Shown here piece after piece: positions 14,935-21,748 of a stretch of 37,533 nucleotides of DNA (the stretch's first letter is position 1; each line of letters begins with the position of its first letter). The stretch is from a virus, in the IMG/VR virus record IMGVR_UViG_3300031722_000088, positions 1-37,533 of that record. One strand, given 5' to 3'. Made by a program: the position numbers and the translations under genes. The notes beneath the pieces were generated by a model. That model had not been told where the DNA came from. It worked only from the letters and a program-made list of their open reading frames with translations, and made no database searches.

Positions 14935-16239
14935 ATGAAACTAATTGATTTAAAAATAAAATCTAAAATATTTGAAATAGAGCTAATTAGTAGAATTAGA
15001 ATAAAACAAAATTTTATATCTAAGGCTATGACCTTAATAAATAAAAATGATTTTCAATATTATGGAAAACATTTTGAAATAATTGTAGATTGTTTTAGAA
15101 ATGATAAAAATGAATTTATTGAATTTAAAAATGCAGGAATAAATTTTGATTTTCTTAACAATAGTAATTTATCTTTTAGAGATATTGAACCTATATGTAA
15201 AGATTTAAAAGATGTATCAAATGCTATTAAATTATGGACAATACTACAAAAAGGTGTAGAAGAATTACCATCAGAAAATGTTAGAGAATATATATCTGGT
15301 ATTCAAAGAGATATAATATCAAATATAAGAAATGAAGAAGGTTCAAAAAATGATATTCAATCTGTTTTAAAAGAATTTGAAGAAAGAAAACAAGAATATC
15401 AAGAAAAAAAAGCAAATGGTTTTGAACTACTTGGAATTTCAACAGGTTATAAAAAACTTGATGATGTTATTGATGGATTAAGAAAAGGACATTTTTGGAT
15501 AATTGGTGGTTATACAAGTATGGGTAAAACTGCAACAAGTTTAAATATAGTTTCAAACTTAATAAAACAAGGTAAGAGAGTAGTATTCTATTCTCTTGAA
15601 ATGAGTTCAGTTGATATATTATCTCGTTTACTTGGAACTATGAGTAACGATAATGGACTTAGTATTATTAAGGGTTACCCAAAAGATAAAAAAATAGTTG
15701 AAGAAAATACTCAAAAAATAATAAATAGTAATTTATCAATTCATACTGGAATGTCTGAATTATCAGAAATATTATTTTCAATGTATGAAGAAAATATAAC
15801 AAACCCAGTTGATTTATTTGTTGTAGATTTTATACAGATTATGACAATAAAAGGATCTCGTTCAGAATATGAAACAATAACAAATTGTGCATTGGAATTA
15901 CAACAATGTGCTAAAAGATTAGCTACTCCAATTATGGCTTTATCTCAAATATCAAATGACGGAGCAAGAACAGGCGATAATGTTGTAATGAGTTTTAAGG
16001 GTTCTGGTGCTATCGCTTCATCAGCTGATTTAGCTATTGAAATAGGAATAGGAGAAGAAAGTATAAAAGATTGGAAAGATAAAATTAATTCAGGTAGTCC
16101 AGTAAAAATGAAATGGTCAATAAGAAAAAATAGACACGGAAGAGTTGGAATGATTGAAATGTCTTTTGATGGTAAAACTGGAATATTTGAAGATTATGAT
16201 GAATATCAACAAAAAATATTAGGAGCATTTAATTTATGA
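14935..16239 (+). CDS. dnaB: Replicative DNA helicase, DnaB family
   Basis: 434 residues. N-terminal DnaB-type helical domain (about 1-115), linker (to about 160), then the RecA-like motor: GISTGYKKLDDVIDGLRKGH, Walker A GGYTSMGKTA (about 191-200), FYSLEMSS, Walker B LFVVDFIQIM (about 297-306), MALSQISNDG and the C-terminal WSIRKNRHGRVG arginine-finger region. Unwinds DNA 5' to 3' ahead of the host replisome. It follows the O-like initiator by 1 base. No polymerase or primase is encoded in the window, so the phage relies on host replication proteins. Confidence 0.9.
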   Translation: MKLIDLKIKSKIFEIELISRIRIKQNFISKAMTLINKNDFQYYGKHFEIIVDCFRNDKNEFIEFKNAGINFDFLNNSNLSFRDIEPICKDLKDVSNAIKLWTILQKGVEELPSENVREYISGIQRDIISNIRNEEGSKNDIQSVLKEFEERKQEYQEKKANGFELLGISTGYKKLDDVIDGLRKGHFWIIGGYTSMGKTATSLNIVSNLIKQGKRVVFYSLEMSSVDILSRLLGTMSNDNGLSIIKGYPKDKKIVEENTQKIINSNLSIHTGMSELSEILFSMYEENITNPVDLFVVDFIQIMTIKGSRSEYETITNCALELQQCAKRLATPIMALSQISNDGARTGDNVVMSFKGSGAIASSADLAIEIGIGEESIKDWKDKINSGSPVKMKWSIRKNRHGRVGMIEMSFDGKTGIFEDYDEYQQKILGAFNL

Positions 16240-16406
16240 GTAAAAAAATAAACCCACAAAGACTCTCCCGAATAATAATGAGTAAAGAAGTTAAAAATTC
16301 ACAACTATCTATGTTACAAATATACGGTAGTTTTACCCCAGAGCAACGAGAAGAAATAAAGCAAATGTTTATTAGAAATAGTTTAAATAAATATGAAAGA
16401 AATTAA
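16236..16406 (+). CDS. Small helical protein, unknown
   Basis: 56 residues (MSKKINPQRLSRIIMSKEV... FTPEQREEIKQMFIRN). ATG overlaps the helicase stop (ATGA), and the gene overlaps the next one by 14 bases, which supports that it is real. Basic N-terminus, helical C-terminus, no family recognised. Confidence 0.5.
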   Translation: MSKKINPQRLSRIIMSKEVKNSQLSMLQIYGSFTPEQREEIKQMFIRNSLNKYERN

Positions 16407-16896
16407 ATGTTGGAAATATGGAAAATGGTCTTATAAATTTAAAGAATGTAGGTGGTGTGGAACTTCTAAAAAAAGTTGGAATACTAGACATAAAGGTAAG
16501 GGTCTTTGTATAAAATGTTTTGATCAAAATAGAAAAGATAAAAATCCAAAAAGAAGAGAGCAGTTAAAAAATCAAGGACGCAAATGGTATTTATCTAAAG
16601 GAATAACACCAGAGAAAAAACACGAAGCATATTTAAGAGTTATTAAATGGCAACATACTCCACAATATAAAAAAAGACTAAAAACTTATATATATGAAAG
16701 AAGAAGATTTATATATTTTGTCAGAAGTTTAAAGAGAAAAAATCTAAAAAAATTTGATAACTGTTTAGAAATAATTATTAATGGACAAAGAGTTAAAACA
16801 CCTATACAACCACCCAAGGCAGTAGAGAGTGATAATGATAAAACAATAAATAAAATAGAGTTATTTAAAGAAATATATCTTAAATATAAGGCTTAA
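16393..16896 (+). CDS. Zinc-finger protein, strongly basic
   Basis: 167 residues. A zinc module at residues 19-42: ECRWCG, then H33 and LCIKCF (C19, C22, C39, C42). The rest is Lys/Arg-rich and helical (KKRLKTYIYERRRFIYF). Similar small phage proteins with CxxC...CxxC are thought to bind DNA or RNA; some are relics of HNH enzymes, but no HNH His-Asn-His was seen. Last gene of the replication operon; a new promoter follows. Confidence 0.55.
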   Translation: MKEIKCWKYGKWSYKFKECRWCGTSKKSWNTRHKGKGLCIKCFDQNRKDKNPKRREQLKNQGRKWYLSKGITPEKKHEAYLRVIKWQHTPQYKKRLKTYIYERRRFIYFVRSLKRKNLKKFDNCLEIIINGQRVKTPIQPPKAVESDNDKTINKIELFKEIYLKYKA

Positions 16897-16899
16897 AAA

Positions 16900-16952
16900 T
16901 TATCCACACCCCACCCCCTTGCATTGTATTGCAGTATTGCTATAATAGACAT
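16900..16952 (+). promoter_or_regulatory. Early promoter with DnaA-box-like element, leaderless geometry
   Basis: TTATCCACA (16900-16908), a C-rich stretch unusual for this genome (16905-16918), then TTGCAT (16919-16924), 16 bases, TATAAT (16941-16946) and six bases to the ATG at 16953. From the -35 to the -10 it is nearly identical to the promoter at 18832-18859 (GTATTGCAGTATTGCTATAATA shared). Confidence 0.7.
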
Positions 16953-17045
16953 ATGAATAAATTAATTAAAAAAGAGGAGTTAACAAATGGATTATTATTT
17001 ATAGGTTTAGGGGTCGCATTATTCGCACTAATATTTTTAATGTAA
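16953..17045 (+). CDS. 30-residue single-TM protein
   Basis: MNKLIKKEELTNG followed by a hydrophobic segment (LLFIGLGVALFALIFLM) to the C-terminus, so an N-in or N-out single-pass membrane peptide. The ATG lies six bases after a perfect TATAAT, and the stop is 1 base ahead of the next gene, which support a real gene despite its size. First gene of a new transcription unit; small early membrane peptides may act on the host envelope or exclude other phages, but nothing shows which. Confidence 0.55.
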   Translation: MNKLIKKEELTNGLLFIGLGVALFALIFLM

Positions 17046-17046
17046 T

Positions 17047-17229
17047 ATGGAAAAAGAACTATGTTGTGGTAGAGCAAGTTGTCTAGCAAGTAATGTTTGT
17101 TGTAATAAAGAAATAATCTGTGTCGTTCATAACAAAAGCAGAGAGGTTCAAGATAGAGATAGTTCGGTCGAACAAGAAAGAGATGACTACGACAAGAATA
17201 TGGAAGTTATAAGCGATAATGATTTCTAA
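17047..17229 (+). CDS. Small Cys-rich acidic protein, unknown
   Basis: 60 residues. The first 26 contain seven cysteines (ELCCGRASCLASNVCCNKEIICVVH), enough for one or two metal sites; the remainder is highly charged and acidic (VQDRDSSVEQERDDYDKN). No family recognised. Spacing to both neighbours is 1-3 bases. Confidence 0.5.
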   Translation: MEKELCCGRASCLASNVCCNKEIICVVHNKSREVQDRDSSVEQERDDYDKNMEVISDNDF

Positions 17230-17232
17230 ATT

Positions 17233-17391
17233 ATGGCATACTTTGATAAAGAAAAAGGAGAAATAATACTTTCTCAAGAAGATAAAAGAATGTTCCAAGA
17301 AGTTAATAGTAATATTCAAAACAAAAAAACACCAACAGCTGACTCAATTATCAAAACAATAGAAAATATTAATAATTTAAGTAGTAAATAA
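17233..17391 (+). CDS. Small protein, unknown
   Basis: 52 residues (MAYFDKEKGEIILSQEDKRM...), charged, with a helical C-terminus (TADSIIKTIENINNL). Begins 3 bases after the preceding stop in the usual AAATTATG context and ends 2 bases before the ERF gene. No family recognised; possibly a recombination accessory by position. Confidence 0.5.
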   Translation: MAYFDKEKGEIILSQEDKRMFQEVNSNIQNKKTPTADSIIKTIENINNLSSK

Positions 17392-17393
17392 TT

Positions 17394-17855
17394 ATGAAAA
17401 ACATATATAAAGCATTAGCAGATTTTCAACAAGAAGTTCCAGTAATATTAAAAGAAACTTCTGGTTACAGTTATAAATATGCTGACCTACCAGCAATATT
17501 AGAAGTAATAAATCCATTACTTAAAAAGAACGGTCTAGGATTTTATCAAGCAGTAAATATGGCACAACTAAAAACTGTTATATTTCACATAGAAAGTGGC
17601 GAAACAATAGAGAGTAACACAGATATGCCATTTGATAGTTTAGTTTATGAAGAAACACCAGACAAAAAGAAATTCGTATTAAGAGGATTTGAAGGTATGA
17701 ATAAAGCACAAGCAATTGGATCACTTATAACTTACTTCCGTCGCTACTCACTATCTTCACTTCTCGGACTTGTTACAGATAAAGATACAGACGGCACAAG
17801 TAGTAAAAAAGGAGCAACTAGTAGTGAAGAACTAGACGACCTAGACTTAGGTTAA
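17394..17855 (+). CDS. erf: ERF-family single-strand annealing recombinase
   Basis: 153 residues. SGYSYKYADLPAILEVINPLLKKNGLGF then IGSLITYFRRYSLSSLLGLVTDKDTDG are the diagnostic ERF segments. It anneals complementary single strands during phage recombination and genome repair or circularisation. The C-terminus is short and acidic (SSEELDDLDLG), as often in annealing proteins. Neighbours include an SSB-like gene and NinG, a coherent recombination module. Confidence 0.88.
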   Translation: MKNIYKALADFQQEVPVILKETSGYSYKYADLPAILEVINPLLKKNGLGFYQAVNMAQLKTVIFHIESGETIESNTDMPFDSLVYEETPDKKKFVLRGFEGMNKAQAIGSLITYFRRYSLSSLLGLVTDKDTDGTSSKKGATSSEELDDLDLG

Positions 17856-17856
17856 T

Positions 17857-18057
17857 ATGGACTACAAAAATAAAATCATCAAGGCGATTAGTTTATCTAA
17901 AAATTTCAACGATATAACTTACATTGAAGAAAAAATTAGAACAACATCACAAATTAATCGCCGAACATTAGACGGTAGAAAACTAACAGACGAATTATTA
18001 AATTTAACACAACAAAGGAAATCTGAACTCGTAGAGAGTGGAGAACAACCTTTTTAA
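17857..18057 (+). CDS. Small protein of the recombination module, unknown
   Basis: 66 residues, helical and charged (IIKAISLSKNFNDITYIEEK, TLDGRKLTDELLNLTQQRK), ending ESGEQPF. Starts 1 base after the ERF stop. Small partners of annealing proteins occur at this place in other phages, but no family is recognised. Confidence 0.5.
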   Translation: MDYKNKIIKAISLSKNFNDITYIEEKIRTTSQINRRTLDGRKLTDELLNLTQQRKSELVESGEQPF

Positions 18058-18061
18058 AACT

Positions 18062-18373
18062 ATGGAAAAAGAAAAAGTATTCGCTGACGGAATTATATTT
18101 AAAGCCCCCGACCAAAACACTAAAGATAAAGCCCCTTGGGTTAAAGGAAAAATATCAGTTAAAGTAACAGATTTTATTGCATTTTTAAACAAACACAATA
18201 ATGACGGTTGGGTAAATTTAGACCTTAAAAAAAGTAAAGAAAAAGGAACTTTGTATTTAGAACTAAACACTTATAAAAAGGCAAAAGAAGATGATTTAAA
18301 ACTAGATGATGAGCCCGAAGTATCAAAATATCCAGAAGAACCAATTAAACCAGAAGATATACCTTTTAATTAG
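18062..18373 (+). CDS. Putative single-stranded DNA-binding protein (DIPF-tailed)
   Basis: 103 residues from the ATG at 18062 (the frame is open to 18038, but 18062 has the usual junction spacing and avoids overlap). A compact beta-rich N-terminal 80 residues (APWVKGKISVKVTDFIAFL, GWVNLDLKKSKEKGTLYLEL) is followed by an acidic linker and KPEDIPFN. The end closely resembles the DDDIPF tip by which SSB binds partner proteins. With ERF just upstream and NinG just downstream, an SSB-like role is likely, although the fold itself is not recognisable to me. Confidence 0.5.
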   Translation: MEKEKVFADGIIFKAPDQNTKDKAPWVKGKISVKVTDFIAFLNKHNNDGWVNLDLKKSKEKGTLYLELNTYKKAKEDDLKLDDEPEVSKYPEEPIKPEDIPFN

Positions 18374-18400
18374 TTCCTTAACAAGAACTAAAACTATTAT

Positions 18401-18808
18401 ATGTTAAAAAAAACTCCACTAAAAAAGAAATCTAAAAGTAATATTCGTAAATTACAAGATGAACTATGGCAAGAATGCAGACGAATATCACTAGAAAGAT
18501 ACTTAAATAAAGATGGAAAGCATTATTGTTTCACTTGTGATAAACCAATAGAATCGAGTAACCGACAACTTGGTCATTTCATCCCAAATTCAGTCGGTGG
18601 AGCATTACTAAGATATAACTTAGATAACCTAAGACTTCAATGTTACTACTGTAATATTAACTTAGGGGGAAATGGATCAGAATTTTACCGAAGACTAGTT
18701 ATTGAAAAAGGACAAAAATTTGTAGATAATTTATTCCAGTTAAAATTTCAGACAACTAAAGCAGAAGACCATTATATTAAGTTACTTATTGAGTATAAAA
18801 ATCTTTAA
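18401..18808 (+). CDS. ninG: NinG/Rap-like recombination endonuclease
   Basis: 135 residues. CFTCDKPI (C43, C46), GHFIPNSVGG (H59), RYNLDNLRLQCYYCNINLGG (C81, C84) are the HNH-like zinc signature of lambda NinG (Rap), a structure-specific nuclease that resolves branched recombination intermediates. The family's typical N-terminal LKKTPLKKKSKS is also present. Length is shorter than lambda NinG but covers the catalytic part. Ends the transcription unit; the next promoter overlaps its stop. Confidence 0.85.
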   Translation: MLKKTPLKKKSKSNIRKLQDELWQECRRISLERYLNKDGKHYCFTCDKPIESSNRQLGHFIPNSVGGALLRYNLDNLRLQCYYCNINLGGNGSEFYRRLVIEKGQKFVDNLFQLKFQTTKAEDHYIKLLIEYKNL

Positions 18809-18859
18809 AAAGTTATGCACAGTTTAACCTATTGCAAAGTATTGCAGTATTGCTATAAT
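18807..18859 (+). promoter_or_regulatory. Early promoter with DnaA-box-like element
   Basis: TTATGCACA (18813-18821) within a 19-base stretch identical to 11993-12011, then TTGCAA (18832-18837), 16 bases, TATAAT (18854-18859). Unlike the related promoter at 16919 it leaves a leader of about 25 bases before the ATG at 18892. Confidence 0.7.
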
Positions 18860-18891
18860 ATAGAGAGTAGATTATTAATTTAAAAAAATTT

Positions 18892-20058
18892 ATGGAAAAA
18901 ATAATAAACACACAAAAAGAGTTTAATAAAATAAAAAGTGATTTTAGTGGAATAATTGTAATTAAAGATACAAAAGAAAGTATTTGTGTTAATAGAAGTT
19001 TTGATAATGCTTATATATCTGTCTCTGGCAACGCAACCATCAAATCTGTCTCTGACAACGCAACCATCAAATCTGTCTATGGCAACGCAACCATCATATC
19101 TGTCTATGACAACGCAACCATCATATCTGTCTCTGACAACGCAACCATCAAATCTGTCTCTGGCAACGCAACCATCAAATCTGTCTATGGCAACGCAACC
19201 ATCATATCTGTCTATGACAACGCAACCATCAAATCTGTCTATGGCAACGCAACCATCAAATCTGTCTATGACAACGCAACCATCAAATCTGTCTCTGACA
19301 ACGCAACCATCAAATCTGTCTATGGCAACGCAACCATCAAATCTGTCTATGGCAACGCAACCATCATATCTGTCTCTGACAACGCAACCATCATATCTGT
19401 CTCTGACAACGCAACCATCAAATCTGTCTATGACAACGCAACCATCATATCTGTCTCTGACAACGCAACCATCAAATCTGTCTCTGACAACGCAACCATC
19501 AAATCTGTCTATGACAACGCAACCATCTTACTATTCGGTATGGCTTGTATTTGTTTCTTATATAATGCTAAAAAAGTAACTTCACTAGGTATAAATATGA
19601 TAAGACAAATAGGTACTTCAAAAATTGATATGAAACTTTCAAAAGAAACAAGTTTTATACAAATAAAAGAAGAATTAAGTTTAAATAAAAATCCTAAATT
19701 TGAAACATATAAAAAAATATACCCTACAGAAGAACAGAATAAGAAAATAATAATGTATAAGGCAGTCCATAAATCAAAAGATGGAGAATATTATTCTAAT
19801 TATAATAATAGTTTTAAATACATAATTGGAGAAACAAAAGAAGAAGTATGTTCAAAAAATCAAGACGATAGTTGTTCACAAGGAATTCATATATCACATA
19901 AATTATGGGCTTTACAATTTGGAAAAGAATTTGAAAATATGGCACTACTTGAATGTGAAGTAGATGAAAAAGATATTGTTGTTTCAAGAGATTGTGACGG
20001 TAAGGTTCGTGCAAGTAAAATAAAGGTCTTAAGAGAAGTTCCTAAGTCTGAATATTAA
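18892..20058 (+). CDS. Repeat-shape protein (18 nonapeptide repeats) with phage C-terminal domain
   Basis: 388 residues. Residues 1-46 lead into 18 tandem copies of NATI(K/I)SV(S/Y)(G/D) (about 47-208), predicting a beta-solenoid. The C-terminal 180 residues (MYKAVHKSKDGEYYSNYNNS..., CSQGIHISHKLWALQFG, LLECEVDEKDIVVSRDCDGKVR) resemble a domain that follows repeat regions in other phage proteins (DUF5758/DUF7666-like, from memory). No catalytic residues recognised. The repeats are nearly identical in DNA, so the array probably expanded recently. DNA mimicry, as in pentapeptide proteins, or adhesion are possible; neither is shown. Confidence 0.6.
   Translation: MEKIINTQKEFNKIKSDFSGIIVIKDTKESICVNRSFDNAYISVSGNATIKSVSDNATIKSVYGNATIISVYDNATIISVSDNATIKSVSGNATIKSVYGNATIISVYDNATIKSVYGNATIKSVYDNATIKSVSDNATIKSVYGNATIKSVYGNATIISVSDNATIISVSDNATIKSVYDNATIISVSDNATIKSVSDNATIKSVYDNATILLFGMACICFLYNAKKVTSLGINMIRQIGTSKIDMKLSKETSFIQIKEELSLNKNPKFETYKKIYPTEEQNKKIIMYKAVHKSKDGEYYSNYNNSFKYIIGETKEEVCSKNQDDSCSQGIHISHKLWALQFGKEFENMALLECEVDEKDIVVSRDCDGKVRASKIKVLREVPKSEY
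19030..19515 (+). repeat. 27-bp minisatellite, 18 units
   Basis: Eighteen in-frame 27-bp units. Variation is almost confined to three codons, each at its second base: AAA/ATA (Lys/Ile), TCT/TAT (Ser/Tyr), GGC/GAC (Gly/Asp). Ile units are always followed by Asp (6 of 6). Because 27 is divisible by three, other frames also stay open across it. Confidence 0.9.
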
Positions 20059-20059
20059 T

Positions 20060-20428
20060 ATGATTACTAAATTAAAAGATAATCAAGTATTCGTATTTGG
20101 ATCTAACCTAAGTGGTAACCATCTCGGTGGTGCAGCAAAACAAGCTTATGAAGACTTCGGAGCAATATGTGGTAAAGGACTGGGAATACAAGGAGTAGGA
20201 GATGATTTTAAAAGTTATGCTTTCCCGACACTCGGTATAAATATGGAAAAACTCCCATTAAAAGATATTAAAGAAAATTTCAAAGACTTAATACAAATGG
20301 CAGAGTGGTGTCCCGATAAAGAGTTTCTCTTAACTCCAGTAGGTCAAGGAATTGCCGGATTTTCCAAAAAAGAAATAGAAAGTGTAATGCCGAAACTTCC
20401 TAAAAATATTATAAAAATTAATTGGTAG
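20060..20428 (+). CDS. Macro-domain-like protein (A1S_2505 type)
   Basis: 122 residues. VFVFGSNLSGNHLGGAAKQAYEDFG, GKGLGIQG, SYAFPTLG and FLLTPVGQGIAGF are the family pattern of a phage-common, macro-like fold, which in macro proteins forms the ADP-ribose pocket. It might bind or hydrolyse ADP-ribose derivatives (for example to counter host ADP-ribosylation or NAD-based defence), but no activity is established for the family as far as I know. It starts 1 base after the repeat protein stop. Confidence 0.65.
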   Translation: MITKLKDNQVFVFGSNLSGNHLGGAAKQAYEDFGAICGKGLGIQGVGDDFKSYAFPTLGINMEKLPLKDIKENFKDLIQMAEWCPDKEFLLTPVGQGIAGFSKKEIESVMPKLPKNIIKINW

Positions 20429-20435
20429 AAAATAT

Positions 20436-20579
20436 ATGACAAAATTAATCCCGCGAACTTATCGCCACGAACTAGAAACAGACAAAAAAATAAAAAAATT
20501 AAAAAAGATATTAAAAATTAGTGAGAAGAAAGTTATAAAACAAGCCGTAGATAGTTTATATGAAAACTTCAATCGATAG
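20436..20579 (+). CDS. Small basic protein, ribbon-helix-helix-like
   Basis: 47 residues (MTKLIPRTYRHELETDKK...). The second half, KKLKKILKISEKKVIKQAVDSLYENF, has the spacing of a ribbon-helix-helix (CopG-like) DNA-binding unit. It overlaps the next gene by 20 bases. If real, a candidate regulator of this region. Confidence 0.45.
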   Translation: MTKLIPRTYRHELETDKKIKKLKKILKISEKKVIKQAVDSLYENFNR

Positions 20580-21018
20580 AGATGTCTATAATAAAATAAA
20601 AAACTGGTCTACTTTAAAGCCAGAAAATGTTATTGAAAAGATAAATGAGTATCTCAAAGAAGTTAAGCCTAAAAGCTACCGAACATCATCTCAGAACAAT
20701 GCTCTACACCTCTATTTTTCGCTCGTAGCAAAAGAATTAGAGCGAGAGGGACATACACTCCAAAATGTGATGGAACACATCCACAAGGTAGAAATAACCC
20801 CTACAATGTCAAATGTGAAAGAGATTATATGGAAAGAAATTCAAAAGGTCGTATTAGGTAAAGCAAGCACAACTGAACTATCAAAACAAGAAGATATTGA
20901 CGCCGTTTACGATGTAATGAATAAATGGCTAGGGCAAGAGTTCGGTTTGCATATTCCATTTCCTTGTGACGAAGAAAAGGCTTGGAATAATAATAATTAT
21001 AGCGAATACAAAAAATGA
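20560..21018 (+). CDS. NinB-like recombination protein
   Basis: 152 residues. SSQNNALHLYFSLVAKELER, then TMSNVKEIIWKEIQKVVLG, STTELSKQEDIDAVYDVMNKWLG and HIPFPC form a pattern that recurs in phage recombination regions and is usually annotated as NinB-like. NinB binds single-stranded DNA in lambda recombination; activity here is inferred. It complements ERF and NinG upstream. It ends with an ATGA overlap with the next gene. Confidence 0.6.
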   Translation: MKTSIDRDVYNKIKNWSTLKPENVIEKINEYLKEVKPKSYRTSSQNNALHLYFSLVAKELEREGHTLQNVMEHIHKVEITPTMSNVKEIIWKEIQKVVLGKASTTELSKQEDIDAVYDVMNKWLGQEFGLHIPFPCDEEKAWNNNNYSEYKK

Positions 21019-21293
21019 TACCTAAAAAAATACAAAAAATAATCGGCACTAGTAAGGTAATAGACAAAAATATATTTCATAAGGTTAAGTCTGCTGATCG
21101 CCGTAGACAAATAGAACTCCAAAGACTAGACAATGAAATAATAGATTACCCAGAAATGTCTATCAAAGGAAACTATGCCATCGAACGAGAAAGAAAGATT
21201 AAGTATAAAAAAATATTATGGCGATTGATACTTTTAATCCTAGCAATCCCAATCATCTATATAATAGCAATTTTCATTTATGACTTATATTAG
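21015..21293 (+). CDS. Membrane protein with C-terminal TM segment, unknown
   Basis: 92 residues: a basic, helical N-terminal 65 residues (DRRRQIELQRLDNEI) and one membrane segment at about 68-88 (LWRLILLILAIPIIYIIAIFI). Tail-anchored topology with the charged part inside is likely. Overlaps both neighbours by a few bases. No family recognised. Confidence 0.55.
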   Translation: MIPKKIQKIIGTSKVIDKNIFHKVKSADRRRQIELQRLDNEIIDYPEMSIKGNYAIERERKIKYKKILWRLILLILAIPIIYIIAIFIYDLY

Positions 21294-21450
21294 AGCAAAA
21301 TTAGATAAGAAAAAAATCCCTCGCAAATCTAAAGTATTAGTAACTTGTATCTGTGGGTGTGCTAGAGAGTTTTACACAACTCAATCAAGGTTAGAGTCAG
21401 GTCACAAGTATTTTAATAGAGAGTGTTTTTTAAAGAAGTTTATTAAATAA
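21280..21450 (+). CDS. Small zinc-binding protein, unknown
   Basis: 56 residues. TCICGCAREFYTTQSR then GHKYFNRECF gives cysteines and a His in a CxCxC...H...C order, as in very small zinc fingers. Basic ends. Overlaps the previous gene by 14 bases and leads into the next at 1 base. Confidence 0.5.
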   Translation: MTYIRAKLDKKKIPRKSKVLVTCICGCAREFYTTQSRLESGHKYFNRECFLKKFIK

Positions 21451-21451
21451 T

Positions 21452-21571
21452 ATGAACCAAAATATTAAAAACTTTATTCCACAAGATAAATATGGATACA
21501 AAATGGTTAAAACAAGCGATTTAGAAGACCTAGACACCATTTCATCAAAATTAAAAGAATTAGTTAAATAA
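21452..21571 (+). CDS. 39-residue protein, unknown
   Basis: MNQNIKNFIPQDKYGYKMVK followed by an acidic helix (TSDLEDLDTISSKLKELVK). Supported only by its position: the ATG follows the prior stop by 1 base (AATAATATG) and the stop precedes the next gene by 4 bases. Confidence 0.4.
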   Translation: MNQNIKNFIPQDKYGYKMVKTSDLEDLDTISSKLKELVK

Positions 21572-21575
21572 TAAT

Positions 21576-21734
21576 ATGTTACAAAAAATAAAAGATTTCT
21601 GGTGGATTTTTATAGAAATGGGCGTTCCTCTAAAAGAAATTAGAAAACTAATACAGAATAAATTTCAAGAAGAAAGGTTTGAGATGGAAATGCATAAAAA
21701 AAAATTATTAAAAGAACTAACCGATGGTAAATAG
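21576..21734 (+). CDS. Small amphipathic helical protein, unknown
   Basis: 52 residues. An aromatic N-terminal helix (FWWIFIEMGVPLKEI) is followed by a charged helix (FQEERFEMEMHKKKLLKEL). The N-terminus may lie on a membrane. The stop codon is part of the 13-bp repeat that brackets the next gene. Confidence 0.45.
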   Translation: MLQKIKDFWWIFIEMGVPLKEIRKLIQNKFQEERFEMEMHKKKLLKELTDGK

Positions 21735-21742
21735 CCATCTAA
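21730..21742 (+). repeat. 13-bp direct repeat, left copy
   Basis: AATAGCCATCTAA, identical to 22308-22320. The pair brackets the pentapeptide gene and each copy includes a stop codon of the gene before it, so a swap between copies would remove or insert the gene without damaging neighbours. Confidence 0.6.
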
Positions 21743-21748
21743 AACATT

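Noticed and set aside
19030-19515. CRISPR array
   Set aside because: No unique spacers; the units are contiguous, coding and in frame.
19030-19515. Diversity-generating retroelement target because variable sites alternate with A
   Set aside because: No reverse transcriptase or template repeat was recognised in the window, and variation is between two fixed bases per site.
18986-19579. A 197-residue open frame overlapping the repeat gene
   Set aside because: The 27-bp unit is a multiple of three, so every frame without a stop stays open; the frame loses meaning at both edges and the NATI frame continues into a recognisable domain.
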